Assembly: GCA_965116625.1 (NCBI GenBank)
Contig: OZ220717.1
Span: 4,154,001-4,218,000 of the forward strand
DNA from: VXNE01 sp965116625
GTDB lineage: Bacteria > Pseudomonadota > Gammaproteobacteria > Pseudomonadales > Azotimanducaceae
DNA length: 64,000 nucleotides
Direction of reading: 5' to 3'
Below the pieces are notes generated by a model. That model saw nothing but the letters and a program-made list of their open reading frames with translations. It searched no databases and had not been told where the DNA came from. The first letter of the stretch is position 1; every line of letters starts with the position of its first letter. Below, piece after piece: positions 16,016-25,779 of the stretch. The position numbers and the translations under genes are program-made.

Positions 16016-17377
16016 TTGTTCCCCGCCGACCCCGAAGTGGTGCCCGACGCCGGTCTCAACGCATATCGAATACGCGGACATCGTCCCCTGCGAGGGAGCA
16101 TTCGCGCCCAGGCCGCGAAGAACGCGGTAACCAAGCAACTGGTCGCCTCCCTGCTCACCAGGGAGCCCTGCCGGCTGCACGATGTGCCGGACATTACCGA
16201 AATCGATGTCGTCCTCGACATGCTGGCGGAGATCGGCACGGCGTACGACCGGCGCAAAGACGGCGCCGTCGACATGGCAACCCCGGATATCACGTCTACC
16301 GCAGTCGGCGAGCGCTACTCCGGGGTCAACCGGATTCCCGTGCTGATGATCGCTCCCCTGCTCCACCGGGCAGGCATGGCCCGGGTGCCCGTGGTCGGCG
16401 GCTGCAACATCGGCGAGCGGCCCATCGACTTCCACATCGACCTGCTGCGGAAGATGGGCGCCGAGATCGACGAGGACGATGACGGCTACACCGCCAGGGC
16501 GGATCGGCTTCGCGGCACCGTGCTGGCGCTTCCCTATCCCAGTGTCGGCGCCACCGAGAACGCGATCTTCGCGGCGTGCCTGGCGGACGGGACCACGGTG
16601 ATCGACAACGCGGCGGTGGAGCCGGAGATCGTCGATACCGTGCTCTTCCTGCAGAAGATGGGGGCTCTCATCCAGATCGACACCGACAGGAAGATCGTCA
16701 TCGAAGGCGTGGAGCGCCTTTCCGGCGCGAGCCACGCCCCGGTTCGCGACCGTATCGAAGTGGCGTCCTTCGCCATGGCAGCCGTCGCGACCCGCGGCCG
16801 GATCCGCATTGAAGGCGCGGACCAGGCCGCCATGATCACTTTCCTCAACACGCTGCGAAAGATCGGCGGCGGGTTCGAGGTGGATGCCGAGGCCATCACG
16901 TTCTTCAGGGCCCGCGACGGGCTGGACCCCATCCACATCGAGACGGACGTGCATCCCGGCTTCATGACGGACTGGCAGCAGCCGATGGTGACGCTCCTGA
17001 CCCAGGCGGAAGGTGTCTCCGTCGTCCACGAGACGGTCTACGAGAAGCGCTTCGGTTACACCAGTACGCTGAACGAGATGGGGGCCAACATCACGCTGAC
17101 CAAGGATTGTCTCGGCGGCAAGGAGTGCCGCTTCACCGACCGCAATTTCCCGCACAGCGCCATCGTCCAGGGGCCGACCCCACTTGCGGGGCGGCAGATC
17201 GGGATTCCCGACCTGCGGGCCGGGTTCGCCTACCTGCTGGCGGCGCTCATCGCCGACGGCGAGAGCACGATCTTCGGCACGCGCTTCATCGAACGCGGCT
17301 ACGTGAATGTGCCCGGACGCCTCGCCAGCGTTGGCGCGGACATAGACGTTCCCGCGAGGCGCGCGGCCGTCGCATAA
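16016..17377 (+). CDS. murA: UDP-N-acetylglucosamine 1-carboxyvinyltransferase (MurA family)
   Basis: About 453 residues. It transfers enolpyruvyl from PEP to UDP-GlcNAc, the first committed step of peptidoglycan synthesis. Family residues are in place: AKNA near the N-terminus (Lys22/Asn23 of E. coli), the catalytic Cys in GGCNIGERPIDFH (Cys115 loop), VHPGFMTDWQQP with the catalytic Asp, and DLRAGFAYLLAALIADGES near the end. Divergent outside these blocks, and not in the usual mla/bolA/hisG neighbourhood, so it could be the only MurA or a paralogue. The start is unclear: TTG 16016 or GTG 16037/16040, none with a good SD. Fosfomycin sensitivity would be expected because the Cys is kept. Confidence 0.82.
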   Translation: MFPADPEVVPDAGLNAYRIRGHRPLRGSIRAQAAKNAVTKQLVASLLTREPCRLHDVPDITEIDVVLDMLAEIGTAYDRRKDGAVDMATPDITSTAVGERYSGVNRIPVLMIAPLLHRAGMARVPVVGGCNIGERPIDFHIDLLRKMGAEIDEDDDGYTARADRLRGTVLALPYPSVGATENAIFAACLADGTTVIDNAAVEPEIVDTVLFLQKMGALIQIDTDRKIVIEGVERLSGASHAPVRDRIEVASFAMAAVATRGRIRIEGADQAAMITFLNTLRKIGGGFEVDAEAITFFRARDGLDPIHIETDVHPGFMTDWQQPMVTLLTQAEGVSVVHETVYEKRFGYTSTLNEMGANITLTKDCLGGKECRFTDRNFPHSAIVQGPTPLAGRQIGIPDLRAGFAYLLAALIADGESTIFGTRFIERGYVNVPGRLASVGADIDVPARRAAVA

Positions 17378-17402
17378 CTCGACCAAGCGACGCTTGGCAA
17401 GC

Positions 17403-17915
17403 ATGGAGAGGCTTACTTTCCGGAACGTCTCGACCGTCCGAGAGATCGCGTGCAGGGAGTTCTCCCGGATCGAGGCCGTCATCAAGCGGACTCTTCCAGA
17501 CACCCAAATCGAGCATGTCGGCAGCACCGCGCTGCCACACGGAGTCACCAAGGGAGATCTTGACATACAGGTGCGCATTGACGCCCCGAGGTTCGACGCG
17601 GCGAAAGCCGCGCTGGCCCACGAGTTCGCACTCGATCCAGACAATGTCTGGGGAGACGGCGCCGTGTCGTTCAAGATCGAGGACGCCGAAATCCCGACAG
17701 GAGTCCATCTCACGGTGGTCGGCGGCCCGTTCGACCTCCAGTGGAGATTTCGGGAGCTTCTCAAGGCGCGACCTGACCTGCTCTCCGAGTACGATGACAT
17801 CAAGCGTCGCTTCGAGGGAGGCCGCGTGATCGACTACCGGAACGCGAAAGCGAAGTTCTTTGGTCGAATTCGGCACTTGATCGGGGCGCGAACCGACGAC
17901 CTGGTCGCCCGGTAG
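17403..17915 (+). CDS. GrpB-family nucleotidyltransferase-like protein
   Basis: About 170 residues with the GrpB/UPF0157 nucleotidyltransferase signature IEHVGSTALPHGVTKGDLDIQV, where the GS and D.D residues correspond to the metal/nucleotide site. WGDGAVSFKIEDAEIPTGVHLTVV and the C-terminal YRNAKAKFFGRI support the family. Biochemical role undefined. It starts 25 bases after murA on the same strand, so likely read through from it. TTG 17394 is an alternative start. Confidence 0.75.
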   Translation: MERLTFRNVSTVREIACREFSRIEAVIKRTLPDTQIEHVGSTALPHGVTKGDLDIQVRIDAPRFDAAKAALAHEFALDPDNVWGDGAVSFKIEDAEIPTGVHLTVVGGPFDLQWRFRELLKARPDLLSEYDDIKRRFEGGRVIDYRNAKAKFFGRIRHLIGARTDDLVAR

Positions 17916-17927
17916 CACCGGGCTGGC

Positions 17928-20021
17928 TCAATCGAACAGCTTCACCTCGATGCCCGCGTACGCCTGGCGCGGCATGCCCGGAAAGTAGCGATAGCTTCCG
18001 AAGGCGAAGTCGGCGCGGTCTGCATAGGCCACGTCGAGAACGTTCATCAGGCGCGCGAACAGCCTGACCCTGGGTGACATGTCCCAGGACCCGCGCCAGT
18101 TCAGCAGCCGGTGGCCACCGTAGCGGGCGGTGTTCGAAGCGTTGAGATGGTACGAACCGAGATACACAGCCTCGAACTCGGAGACCCCGCGGGCCGCCTC
18201 GAAGCGCCAGCGCACACTTCCCATCCATCGTGGCGCCGTGTCCACCGCGTTGCCGTCCATGATGCGCTCGCCGCCGCTGACGTCGCGGGTGAACCCGTAG
18301 CGATGGCGCGCATGCGTCGCGGCGACATCAAGGGTGTGCGGGCCCGCGTTCCAGGCGATGGCGAACTCGATACCCGCCGACCCGGTCCGGCCATCGCTGA
18401 CGTTGAAGCCGTTGGCATCGCGAAAGATGAGGTCTTTCACCGTCTGCGCGTACAGGGCCACGTCGTATTCGAGCTTTTCGCCGACGCCGCGCATTCCGGC
18501 CTCCACCGCCCGCAGCGTCTCGCTATCGAGGTCGGTGATGAGTTGCCCCCGCTGCAGGCGATAGAGTTCCGTAGCCTGCGGCGGCCGGAAGCCCCTGCCC
18601 ACCAGGAGATGGAATCCGCGACCGCCCGCAGGTGACCAGTAGACGCCGAGACGTCCCGCCGCATTCGTATACCGGTCGTCGCGGTCGGCGGGACGCGTGT
18701 ACAGACAGCCTCCAAAGCCGCACTCGCTGCCATCGTCCCGGGTATTGCCGTCGAGGTGGCGGTTGTCGTACGCGTAACCGTTGCGCTCGACGCGTGCGCT
18801 GGCAACCACCTCAAGATCACGGGCGAGTGCGATGCCCGCGTCGTAGAACGCCGCGAGCGTCAGGCCGCGCACGCGGAAGTCGTAATGCGTGCCCGGCGGT
18901 CGCGTCGCGACCAGGAACGGCGAGCCCCCGGTCGGCCCGTCCTGGCGCTCGGACAACCGCGCATCGAACGCATCCAACCCGGCGCCCGCGGTCCATCGCC
19001 AGCCGCCGTCGTCCCCGAGGCGGACCTGCACGCCGACGCTGTCCTGGCCGTTCTCTTCAAGCGGCTGGCCGGGCAGAAAGTGCTGCAGGAACGCCATCGA
19101 CGAACGCCGGAGATAGGGTGTCACCGTGAGGGTCGCCGCCGACGCCAGTTCGCGCCGCCAGGCACTCGCGGCGCGCGCCGACCAGGCGTCCCGATACGCC
19201 TCGGGATTCGGATTGGACCGCTTGAGGCCCGAGTCATACGCCCTGAATCCACGCACGAATCCCCCGGTTTCCTGGTTCAGCAACGTCGCCGTGAACGTCG
19301 TGGCCACGTTCCAGCCCGCCGCCTCGCTTTCCGCGCCCACGTGCACCTTCTGCTGACCGTAGCCGGTGTCGTCGCGGTAGCCCGAGGAAGACGCGGAAAG
19401 GACATCGAGCCGCCAGCCGGCATCGCCCCCCGCGACCCGCGTCCGCAGGTACCCGTACGGACCTGCCTCGACGCTTGCCTGCCAACCCTCGGCACCGGTC
19501 GCGGTGACGGCATTGACGACACCATGCAGGGCGTTGCCCCCGAACAGCGCGCTCGCGGGGCCCCGCACCACTTCGATGGCGGCCGCCTGCTCCGTCGCCA
19601 GTTCGAACAGGTTGTTGACGTTGCAGAATCCGGGCGGGCGAATCGGCACGCCGTTCTCAAGGTACAGGAACGCACCGCAGGCGCCGGAGCCGGTCAATAC
19701 GCCAGAGCGGATGGCCGTCAGGTGCTCCTGGCCGGAACCACGGGAAATCCACACGCCCGGGATGCGGACCATGACTTCGTGCACGTGGCTCGCCCGGGCG
19801 AAACTGACGGCGTCCGCATCCACCGTGTCAACGCTGCCCGCCTTCCCCTGCATGGCCGCCACGGACGCTTCGGCGCGGACCACGATCTCTTCGAGTTCCG
19901 GCGCGGCCCAGGTGTGCAGCGCGGCAAGGACCGCGGATGCCGCAAGAAGCGGCCCCGGTACTCCTCGGATCGGGTTGCGTGACTCCCTGTCGCCTACCAT
20001 CTGTCCGGCGGTCGCCCTCAT
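17928..20021 (-). CDS. TonB-dependent outer-membrane receptor
   Basis: 697 residues ending in Phe (EVKLFD tail less canonical), with a signal sequence (LLAASAVLAALHTWA), a TonB-box-like EEIVVRA, and a plug domain containing IPGVWISRGSG and IEVVRGPASALFGGNALHGVVNAV. The remaining 450 residues alternate as in a 22-strand barrel, with GRGFRPPQATELYR near the middle. It imports a siderophore, cobalamin or other ligand in a TonB-driven way; the ligand is not evident. MVGDRES (20000) is an alternative start. Divergent from coq4 with only 27 bases between them, so promoter elements overlap the starts. Confidence 0.9.
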   Translation of the reverse strand: MRATAGQMVGDRESRNPIRGVPGPLLAASAVLAALHTWAAPELEEIVVRAEASVAAMQGKAGSVDTVDADAVSFARASHVHEVMVRIPGVWISRGSGQEHLTAIRSGVLTGSGACGAFLYLENGVPIRPPGFCNVNNLFELATEQAAAIEVVRGPASALFGGNALHGVVNAVTATGAEGWQASVEAGPYGYLRTRVAGGDAGWRLDVLSASSSGYRDDTGYGQQKVHVGAESEAAGWNVATTFTATLLNQETGGFVRGFRAYDSGLKRSNPNPEAYRDAWSARAASAWRRELASAATLTVTPYLRRSSMAFLQHFLPGQPLEENGQDSVGVQVRLGDDGGWRWTAGAGLDAFDARLSERQDGPTGGSPFLVATRPPGTHYDFRVRGLTLAAFYDAGIALARDLEVVASARVERNGYAYDNRHLDGNTRDDGSECGFGGCLYTRPADRDDRYTNAAGRLGVYWSPAGGRGFHLLVGRGFRPPQATELYRLQRGQLITDLDSETLRAVEAGMRGVGEKLEYDVALYAQTVKDLIFRDANGFNVSDGRTGSAGIEFAIAWNAGPHTLDVAATHARHRYGFTRDVSGGERIMDGNAVDTAPRWMGSVRWRFEAARGVSEFEAVYLGSYHLNASNTARYGGHRLLNWRGSWDMSPRVRLFARLMNVLDVAYADRADFAFGSYRYFPGMPRQAYAGIEVKLFD

Positions 20022-20048
20022 GACCTCGCGCTGGTACTTTACGCCCTC

Positions 20049-21002
20049 ATGGACGTTCAGGCTCCGTCATCGGCATCTTTCCGGAAGGCGGCCCGCCGCA
20101 TGGACGCCGCGGCGCTCGTGAATGCCGTCAACGCCACCCGGGACGGTGACGAGGCCAGCCGAACGCAACTCGCCGCGGTCATGGCGTGGGCCGGGTTCTC
20201 CTGCCCCGGCGCCATCGAGGCCGTCTACGACAATATCGCGGCCGCCTGGCTGGGATCGGGAGATACGCCGCCGATCCCCGAGGGTCTTCCCGAGGCACCC
20301 CTCGCGCCTGATTTCTGGAACGCGTTCTGGTCCGTGGTCGACGATGCGGAGCAAGGCTACCACGCCGCCTCGATCACCGCCCGCGTAGCCGCTCTTGGCA
20401 GTGCCGTGCATCCGCGCTTCGAGGCCATCGCCGAGTCCTGCGCCCGGCGTCACCCGGGCGCAGGCGCCGCGCTCGTCCGTCCCGTACCGGGCCGCACCGA
20501 CCTCGCGAGCTTGCGCGCCTGCGGCGAAAACAGCCTGGGCAAGACCCTGTACCACATGGTCGTCGACCAGGGCTATGACCTCGAAGTGCTGGATCGGGAG
20601 GCGATCAGGCTCAACGCCCTGCCCCGCTCGCTCAGGTACCTGAATACGCGCATCCTGCAGATGCACGACGTGTGGCACCTGGTGGCGGGATACCAGACCA
20701 CCGCTTCGCACGAGATCGCCATCTCCGCATTCCAACTGGCGCAGTTCGGCCACAACTACTCGGCCATGTTCCTGGCCACCGTGACCACGATATCCCATGT
20801 CATGCAACCCGCGGGCGTCCCCGTGCTGCTGCAGCTCATCGCGGAAGCCTGGCAACACGGCCGCCGCTCGCCCGCCTTCATGGACATCGACTGGGAATCC
20901 GAATGGAACGACCCCATAGAGACCATCCGCGCACGCCACGGCATTCCCGTCTACCGGAGCGCCCTTCCCGCAAATCTGCTGGAAAGACTGCAAGGCGGTT
21001 GA
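20049..21002 (+). CDS. Coq4-family protein (ubiquinone biosynthesis)
   Basis: 317 residues. The C-terminal domain has the COQ4 metal motif HDVWHLVAGY followed by SHEIAISAFQLAQFGH, i.e. HDxxH and a distal Glu, after LNTRILQMHD. COQ4 is the scaffold of the eukaryotic CoQ complex and is now linked to C1 decarboxylation/hydroxylation of the ubiquinone ring; bacterial homologues are patchily distributed. The N-terminal 90-100 residues are longer than the usual COQ4 and unassigned. First of three co-directional genes with cfa and an unknown gene. Confidence 0.78.
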   Translation: MDVQAPSSASFRKAARRMDAAALVNAVNATRDGDEASRTQLAAVMAWAGFSCPGAIEAVYDNIAAAWLGSGDTPPIPEGLPEAPLAPDFWNAFWSVVDDAEQGYHAASITARVAALGSAVHPRFEAIAESCARRHPGAGAALVRPVPGRTDLASLRACGENSLGKTLYHMVVDQGYDLEVLDREAIRLNALPRSLRYLNTRILQMHDVWHLVAGYQTTASHEIAISAFQLAQFGHNYSAMFLATVTTISHVMQPAGVPVLLQLIAEAWQHGRRSPAFMDIDWESEWNDPIETIRARHGIPVYRSALPANLLERLQGG

Positions 21003-21056
21003 CCGGCCCGCTCGCGCATTTGCTAGACGAAATCGACTGCCATAACCTCTCCGGCC

Positions 21057-22277
21057 ATGTTCGCGAAGCTCCTGGAAAAGCACCTGCGCCATGGCACGCT
21101 GACCCTGGTCACGCCCGACGGCGCACGCCAGACGTTCGGCGAAGGCGGGCCCCGGGCCACCTGGGCCATCCGCCGGCCGCGAATGATGCGCAGGATTCTC
21201 CTGAACCCGGAAGCGAACCTCGGCGAGACCTACATGGACGGGGATTGGGACGTGGAGGACGGCGATCTCGTCGATCTTCTCACCATCCTCCGCACCAACC
21301 TGGAGTCGGCCGTCTCGGGGCGAAGCATGACGGCCCTGACGGGAGGCGTGTCCACCCTCTTCGGTTCCTGGAACACGGTGAAGGCGAGCCTCTCCAACGT
21401 GCGTCATCACTACAACCTGGACGAGGCGCTGTTCCGCGCTTTCCTCGACCGCAACATGCACTACTCCTGCGCGTACTTCCGCGAGCCGGACATGACACTG
21501 GAGGCGGCCCAGGTAGCCAAGAGCGAGCACATCCGCAAGAAACTGCATCTCAAACCCGGCGCACGGGTGCTCGACATCGGCAGCGGCTGGGGCAGTCTCG
21601 CCATGCACCTGGCCGAGCATGGCGGCGCGAACGTGACCGGTCTGACGCTTTCCAGCGAGCAGGTGCGCGTTGCCAGCGCGGAGGCGGAACGGCGGGGCCT
21701 GTCCGGGCAGGTGGAGTTCGTCCTGCAGGACTACCGCCAGCATCGCGGGGAATACGACGGCGTGGTCTCCGTCGGCATGTTCGAACACGTCGGCCGGCGC
21801 AATTTCGGGCGGTTCTTCGACGCGGTACGCACACTGCTTGCCCCCGACGGCGTCGCACTGCTCCACACGATAGGCCACACCGGGCCGCCGCTGCCCACGA
21901 ATCCCTGGATCGCGCGCCACATCTTCCCCGGCGGCTATATTCCCGCCGCCTCCGAGGTGGTGCGGGCCATCGAGCACAGCGACCTGGTCCTGAGCGACGT
22001 GGAAGTGTGGCGGCGCCACTACGCGTCCACCCTGCGAGAGTGGAACCGGCGCTTCCAGGCGTCCCGCGAGACATTCCGGAACAGCCACGGCGAGCGGTTC
22101 TGCCGCATGTGGGAGTTCTACCTGACGGTCTGCACCACCGCATTCGAGATCGGCCGGCTGGTCGTGTACCAGCTCCAGCTCGCGCACCGGAACGATGCCG
22201 TTCCGCTGACCCGCGACTATCTCTACAACGGGGGAATAGCCATTCCAGACACCGACAACGCCGCGGATGGACGCTGA
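21057..22277 (+). CDS. cfa: Cyclopropane-fatty-acyl-phospholipid synthase
   Basis: 406 residues. It methylenates unsaturated acyl chains of membrane phospholipids using SAM. The CFA hallmark YSCAYFREPDMTLEAAQ precedes the SAM-binding VLDIGSGWGSLAMHLAEHGG. EMxEH-type VGMFEHVGRRNFG and the C-terminal RFCRMWEFYLTVCTTAFEIGR follow. The N-terminal domain is somewhat divergent. The stop overlaps the next gene by 11 bases. Confidence 0.9.
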   Translation: MFAKLLEKHLRHGTLTLVTPDGARQTFGEGGPRATWAIRRPRMMRRILLNPEANLGETYMDGDWDVEDGDLVDLLTILRTNLESAVSGRSMTALTGGVSTLFGSWNTVKASLSNVRHHYNLDEALFRAFLDRNMHYSCAYFREPDMTLEAAQVAKSEHIRKKLHLKPGARVLDIGSGWGSLAMHLAEHGGANVTGLTLSSEQVRVASAEAERRGLSGQVEFVLQDYRQHRGEYDGVVSVGMFEHVGRRNFGRFFDAVRTLLAPDGVALLHTIGHTGPPLPTNPWIARHIFPGGYIPAASEVVRAIEHSDLVLSDVEVWRRHYASTLREWNRRFQASRETFRNSHGERFCRMWEFYLTVCTTAFEIGRLVVYQLQLAHRNDAVPLTRDYLYNGGIAIPDTDNAADGR

Positions 22278-23331
22278 CCGACCCTCAGGCCCGGACCTGG
22301 GAAAGGATCGCCCAGACGTTCCAACGCGGGACGCGCCCGCCGTGACCCAGGGCCTCGAACCTCCCAGCACACGAAGCATCCGGCAATACCTGCTCTACGG
22401 CGTGTCGCTGCCCGAGCGGGCGCTGCGCGGCACGGCTGGAATGATCGGCGGCGCGCTGCGCGAGTCGGCCGCGGCGCTCATTCCGCAGACCTTTCGCAAT
22501 GCCCGGACCTACCAGATCTTTGTCGGCCAGATGCTCGACTTCCTGGCCGAAGACGTCGGCGGCGTCGCTCGCCAGGATCGCTCGGAAGACGCCCGGGTGG
22601 AGAACTACGTCGCGCGCAAGACCGTCGGCAACTTCATCGAAATGGCGAGTCTCGCGACCGTTCACCTGTCTCCGATGCTGCTCCTCGCCATCGTCAGCGA
22701 CGTGGCGTACGGTTCCAAGGCCTACCTGCGCGAACTGGCGGAAGAACTCGAGGCACAGGGCGTGATCCGCGATGCGTCGGCGATCAACCAGGTCGACGAT
22801 CTGCTGGACGCCGCCGCCAGCGCCAGCGAGGAGACCGCGGCAGCGTTCGATACGCCGCCGCTGTCGGTCGAGGGGTTGCGGGAAACCGTTCAGCAAACCC
22901 GCGAACGGCTGCGTGGTGTCGACCCCGCCCGGCTGCTCTCCGAAGACGACATCCGGCAACTCTGGGACCGCATGCGATCGATCGCGCAACGCGAGAACAT
23001 GAGCCCGCTCGCCATCTCCGGTGCCGTGACCCTCGGTTCCCTCGACAAGGTCGCCAAGCTCGGCAGCGGCGCCCTGACAAGCGTGCGGGTCGCCGGAACC
23101 CTGCTCGACGGCATCGTGCTCGACCACTACCGGTCGGTGCTTTCCAGCATCGACGAGCACGGGCTGTATCCGACCCTGGCGGCATCGGGCAAGCCGTATG
23201 CACAAGCCCTCTGGCAGAACTTCGCAACCGATCGCGAAACCGCCACCGAGAGATTCCTCGCCGGCGGCGCTGCGGAACGGGCACTAGGCAAAGCCAGGCG
23301 GTGGCTCAAGTCGGCGATGCCGCGATCGTGA
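22267..23331 (+). CDS. Conserved-looking protein of unknown function
   Basis: 354 residues, not recognised. A proline-rich, polar N-terminus (about 30 residues) leads into a mostly helical protein with one moderately hydrophobic stretch, ATVHLSPMLLLAIVSDVAYGSKAYL (residues about 130-155), and an Ala/Glu-rich linker near 190-200. No motif for catalysis is evident. It overlaps cfa by 11 bases, so it is co-translated with it and may act on membranes or phospholipids (inference from context only). Confidence 0.65.
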   Translation: MDADRPSGPDLGKDRPDVPTRDAPAVTQGLEPPSTRSIRQYLLYGVSLPERALRGTAGMIGGALRESAAALIPQTFRNARTYQIFVGQMLDFLAEDVGGVARQDRSEDARVENYVARKTVGNFIEMASLATVHLSPMLLLAIVSDVAYGSKAYLRELAEELEAQGVIRDASAINQVDDLLDAAASASEETAAAFDTPPLSVEGLRETVQQTRERLRGVDPARLLSEDDIRQLWDRMRSIAQRENMSPLAISGAVTLGSLDKVAKLGSGALTSVRVAGTLLDGIVLDHYRSVLSSIDEHGLYPTLAASGKPYAQALWQNFATDRETATERFLAGGAAERALGKARRWLKSAMPRS

Positions 23332-23372
23332 AGCATCTTGATGCCTGATGATCCTCGCACTATGATGCTCCC

Positions 23373-23645
23373 ATGCGTACGACACTCACTATCGACGACC
23401 ACATCGCCGATGCCCTGAAATCGCTTGCGCGAACAACTGGCAAGACTTTCAAGACGGTGGTGAACGAGGTCCTCCTCAGCGGCCTGACTGCCGGTGAGAA
23501 GCCGGTTTTCGACCAGGAAGCGTTCAAGGTGGTTGCGGCCCGCCGCGGATTCCTGCCGGGGATCGATCCGCTGAAGCTCAATCAACTCGTGGACGAACTG
23601 GAAGTCGAGGACTTTGCGGGACGGTCTCACGGCGAGTCCGCGTGA
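23373..23645 (+). CDS. vapB: VapB-type antitoxin
   Basis: 90 residues. The N-terminal MRTTLTIDDHIADALKSLA is the ribbon-helix-helix pattern of type II antitoxins (VapB/RelB-like), and the C-terminal half is a toxin-wrapping tail. It ends by overlapping the toxin GTG by 4 bases, the standard module arrangement. Expected to bind and neutralise VapC and autoregulate the promoter just upstream (23332-23372). Confidence 0.82.
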   Translation: MRTTLTIDDHIADALKSLARTTGKTFKTVVNEVLLSGLTAGEKPVFDQEAFKVVAARRGFLPGIDPLKLNQLVDELEVEDFAGRSHGESA

Positions 23646-24067
23646 TCCTCCCCGACATCAACCTCGTCGTCTACGCCTACAACGAGGATGCGCCCCACCA
23701 TCTCGAGGCAAAGGCATGGTGGGAACGGTGCCTCTCCCAACCCGAACCCGTGGCCGTGGCGTGGGTGGTGATGCTGGGTTTTGTCAGGCTCATGTCCAAT
23801 CGGCGTGTACTGGCAAGGCCCATGTCCGCCTCGGAGGCCGTGAACCACTGCAAGTCGTGGCTCGTGCGACCCAACGTGCGGATCGTGCTCCCCGGCCCGA
23901 CGCACATGGATGTTCTCGCCGATCTCCTCGACGGGCCCCTTGGTCCCAACCTGGTCACGGACGCGCACCTCGCGGCACTCGCCATCGAACATCAGGCGGA
24001 ACTGCACTCGAACGACAGCGATTTCGCGCGCTTCTCCGGCCTGTCATGGCGCAATCCCGTCGCATGA
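23642..24067 (+). CDS. vapC: VapC-type PIN-domain toxin
   Basis: 141 residues from a GTG start. PIN-domain ribonuclease: acidic residues at ILPDINLVVYAYNED (Asp5), TDAHLAALAIEH and NDSDFARF fit the four-acid Mg site. The last block (NDSDFxRFxGLxWxNP) is the characteristic end of VapC-like toxins. Likely cleaves tRNA or rRNA when free of VapB. Nothing indicates degeneration. Confidence 0.85.
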   Translation: MILPDINLVVYAYNEDAPHHLEAKAWWERCLSQPEPVAVAWVVMLGFVRLMSNRRVLARPMSASEAVNHCKSWLVRPNVRIVLPGPTHMDVLADLLDGPLGPNLVTDAHLAALAIEHQAELHSNDSDFARFSGLSWRNPVA

Positions 24068-24119
24068 GGAAGCGCGACCGGGTACGTGTCCAATAGGCGC
24101 CTGCGTCATAAAGAGGTCC

Positions 24120-25700
24120 TTGCGCCAGAGCCTGGTGCCAATTGCCGTATTCGCCTTTGCGGCCGAGGCCAGGGTGCTGCATATCGGCAACGTCGGCGAG
24201 CCGCAGACGTTCGATCCCCACCGCTACACCCTGCGCCTGGAACGGGCCATCCTGAACGACCTGTTCATTGGCCTCGCGACATCGAACGCCGACGGGGACA
24301 TCGTGCCGGGCGCCGCAGTACGCTGGACCACGAGCGAAGACGGCCTGACGTGGACCTTCGAGTTGCGGCGGGACGCCAGGTGGTCGGACGGACAGCCGCT
24401 GACAGCGCACGACTTCGTGTTCGCCTTCAGTCGGCTTCTCGACCCGGAGACGGATTCAGCCCACGCCCGTGCCCTTTACCCGATACGAAACGCGAAGGCC
24501 GTGAACGCCGGCGGCCTCACCGCCGATGCCCTCGGTGTTCTGGCGGCAACAGACCATACCCTCGTCATCGAACTGGCACGCCCATTCCCGTCCCTGGCGG
24601 AGCGCCTGAGTTATCCGTCCGGGTATCCCCTCCCCGCCCACGTAATCGAGGAACGGGGCGAGGCCTGGACCGAGCCGGGCACCATGGTGTCCAACGGCGC
24701 CTTCGTGCTGGAGGACCGAGAGCCCTGGAGTTACGTACGGCTGGGCAGGAACGCCGCATTTCAGGACGCGGACTCTGTCGCGATCGAGGGCGTCGTGTAT
24801 CGATCCATGCGCGATGCCAACGCGGCGTACTACCAATACCGCTCCGGCGAACTCGATGCCATCGGCGATTTCCCCGCCGGGGAGATCGCCTGGGTGCGGG
24901 AGCGCATGCCCGGCCACCTGCGGCTGTCGCCGATGCTCTCCGTCGTCTACCTGGTGTTCAACGTCGCGGCGCCGCCACTGGACGATGTCCGCCTGCGCGA
25001 AGCGCTGAGCCTCGCGCTGGACCGGCAGCGTATCGTGCGCGTGTTGGGCAGTGCGGAGCTTGCCAGCATTTCCATGGTGCCGCCGATCGTGACCGGATAT
25101 ACGAGCGCCCTGGCCATCGTCGAGGACCGACCCGCGCGGCTCGAGCGCGCCCGCCGGCTGCTGCGCGAGGCGGGTTTCGGAAAAGAGAATCCGCTGACGG
25201 TCACGCTCTGCCATGTCAGCGGCGTCGAGTCAACACGCGTCAACATCGCCATCGCTGCCATGTGGGAGGAAATCGGCGTAGCGACGACCCTGGACCACGA
25301 GGAACGCGGGGAATACCTCGCGGACCTGCGGCAGGGCACGTTCCAGATCGCACAGGCCGGATGGTCCGGCGAGGACCACCCCGAACACTATCTCGACCTA
25401 CTCGTCTCTGACGCGGGAGACGTCAATCACGGCCGATTCGCCTCCGCGACCTACGACACGATCATGCGCCGCGCCCATGCCGAGCCCATGCTCGCGCGGC
25501 GGCTGGACCTGCTGCGCGACGCCGAGGTGGTGGGTCTCTCCGACTACCCGGTCGCGCCCCTGTACACGGTGACCGCTCGCGCCCTGGTCGATCCCCGGAT
25601 AGAGGGTTGGCACGATAACCCGCGGAACATTCACGGCACGCGGTACCTGCGCTGGAAGGACGAACCCGACTCTCCCGGTCCCGACATCCCGTCCGAGTGA
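24120..25700 (+). CDS. Peptide/oligopeptide ABC transporter substrate-binding protein (SBP_bac_5)
   Basis: About 526 residues. It binds peptides or similar ligands in the periplasm. Family blocks: EPQTFDPHRYT near the mature N-terminus, WTTSEDGLTWTFELRRDARWSDGQPLTAHDFVFAFSRL, and FNVAAPPLDDVRLREALSLALDRQRIV. The start is uncertain: TTG 24120 gives the short signal RQSLVPIAVFAFAAEA. An ATA eight codons... further upstream at 24108 would give a better signal (KRSLRQSLVPIAV) but is not a normal start codon. No permease or ATPase genes follow, so it is an orphan binding protein here. Confidence 0.83.
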   Translation: MRQSLVPIAVFAFAAEARVLHIGNVGEPQTFDPHRYTLRLERAILNDLFIGLATSNADGDIVPGAAVRWTTSEDGLTWTFELRRDARWSDGQPLTAHDFVFAFSRLLDPETDSAHARALYPIRNAKAVNAGGLTADALGVLAATDHTLVIELARPFPSLAERLSYPSGYPLPAHVIEERGEAWTEPGTMVSNGAFVLEDREPWSYVRLGRNAAFQDADSVAIEGVVYRSMRDANAAYYQYRSGELDAIGDFPAGEIAWVRERMPGHLRLSPMLSVVYLVFNVAAPPLDDVRLREALSLALDRQRIVRVLGSAELASISMVPPIVTGYTSALAIVEDRPARLERARRLLREAGFGKENPLTVTLCHVSGVESTRVNIAIAAMWEEIGVATTLDHEERGEYLADLRQGTFQIAQAGWSGEDHPEHYLDLLVSDAGDVNHGRFASATYDTIMRRAHAEPMLARRLDLLRDAEVVGLSDYPVAPLYTVTARALVDPRIEGWHDNPRNIHGTRYLRWKDEPDSPGPDIPSE

Positions 25701-25779
25701 GGGCGACACCGAGGAATCCCGCGCACCGGACGGGTTTCCGCCATATCATCACGCTTGTGACCAATAGCAGGGAGGAGCC

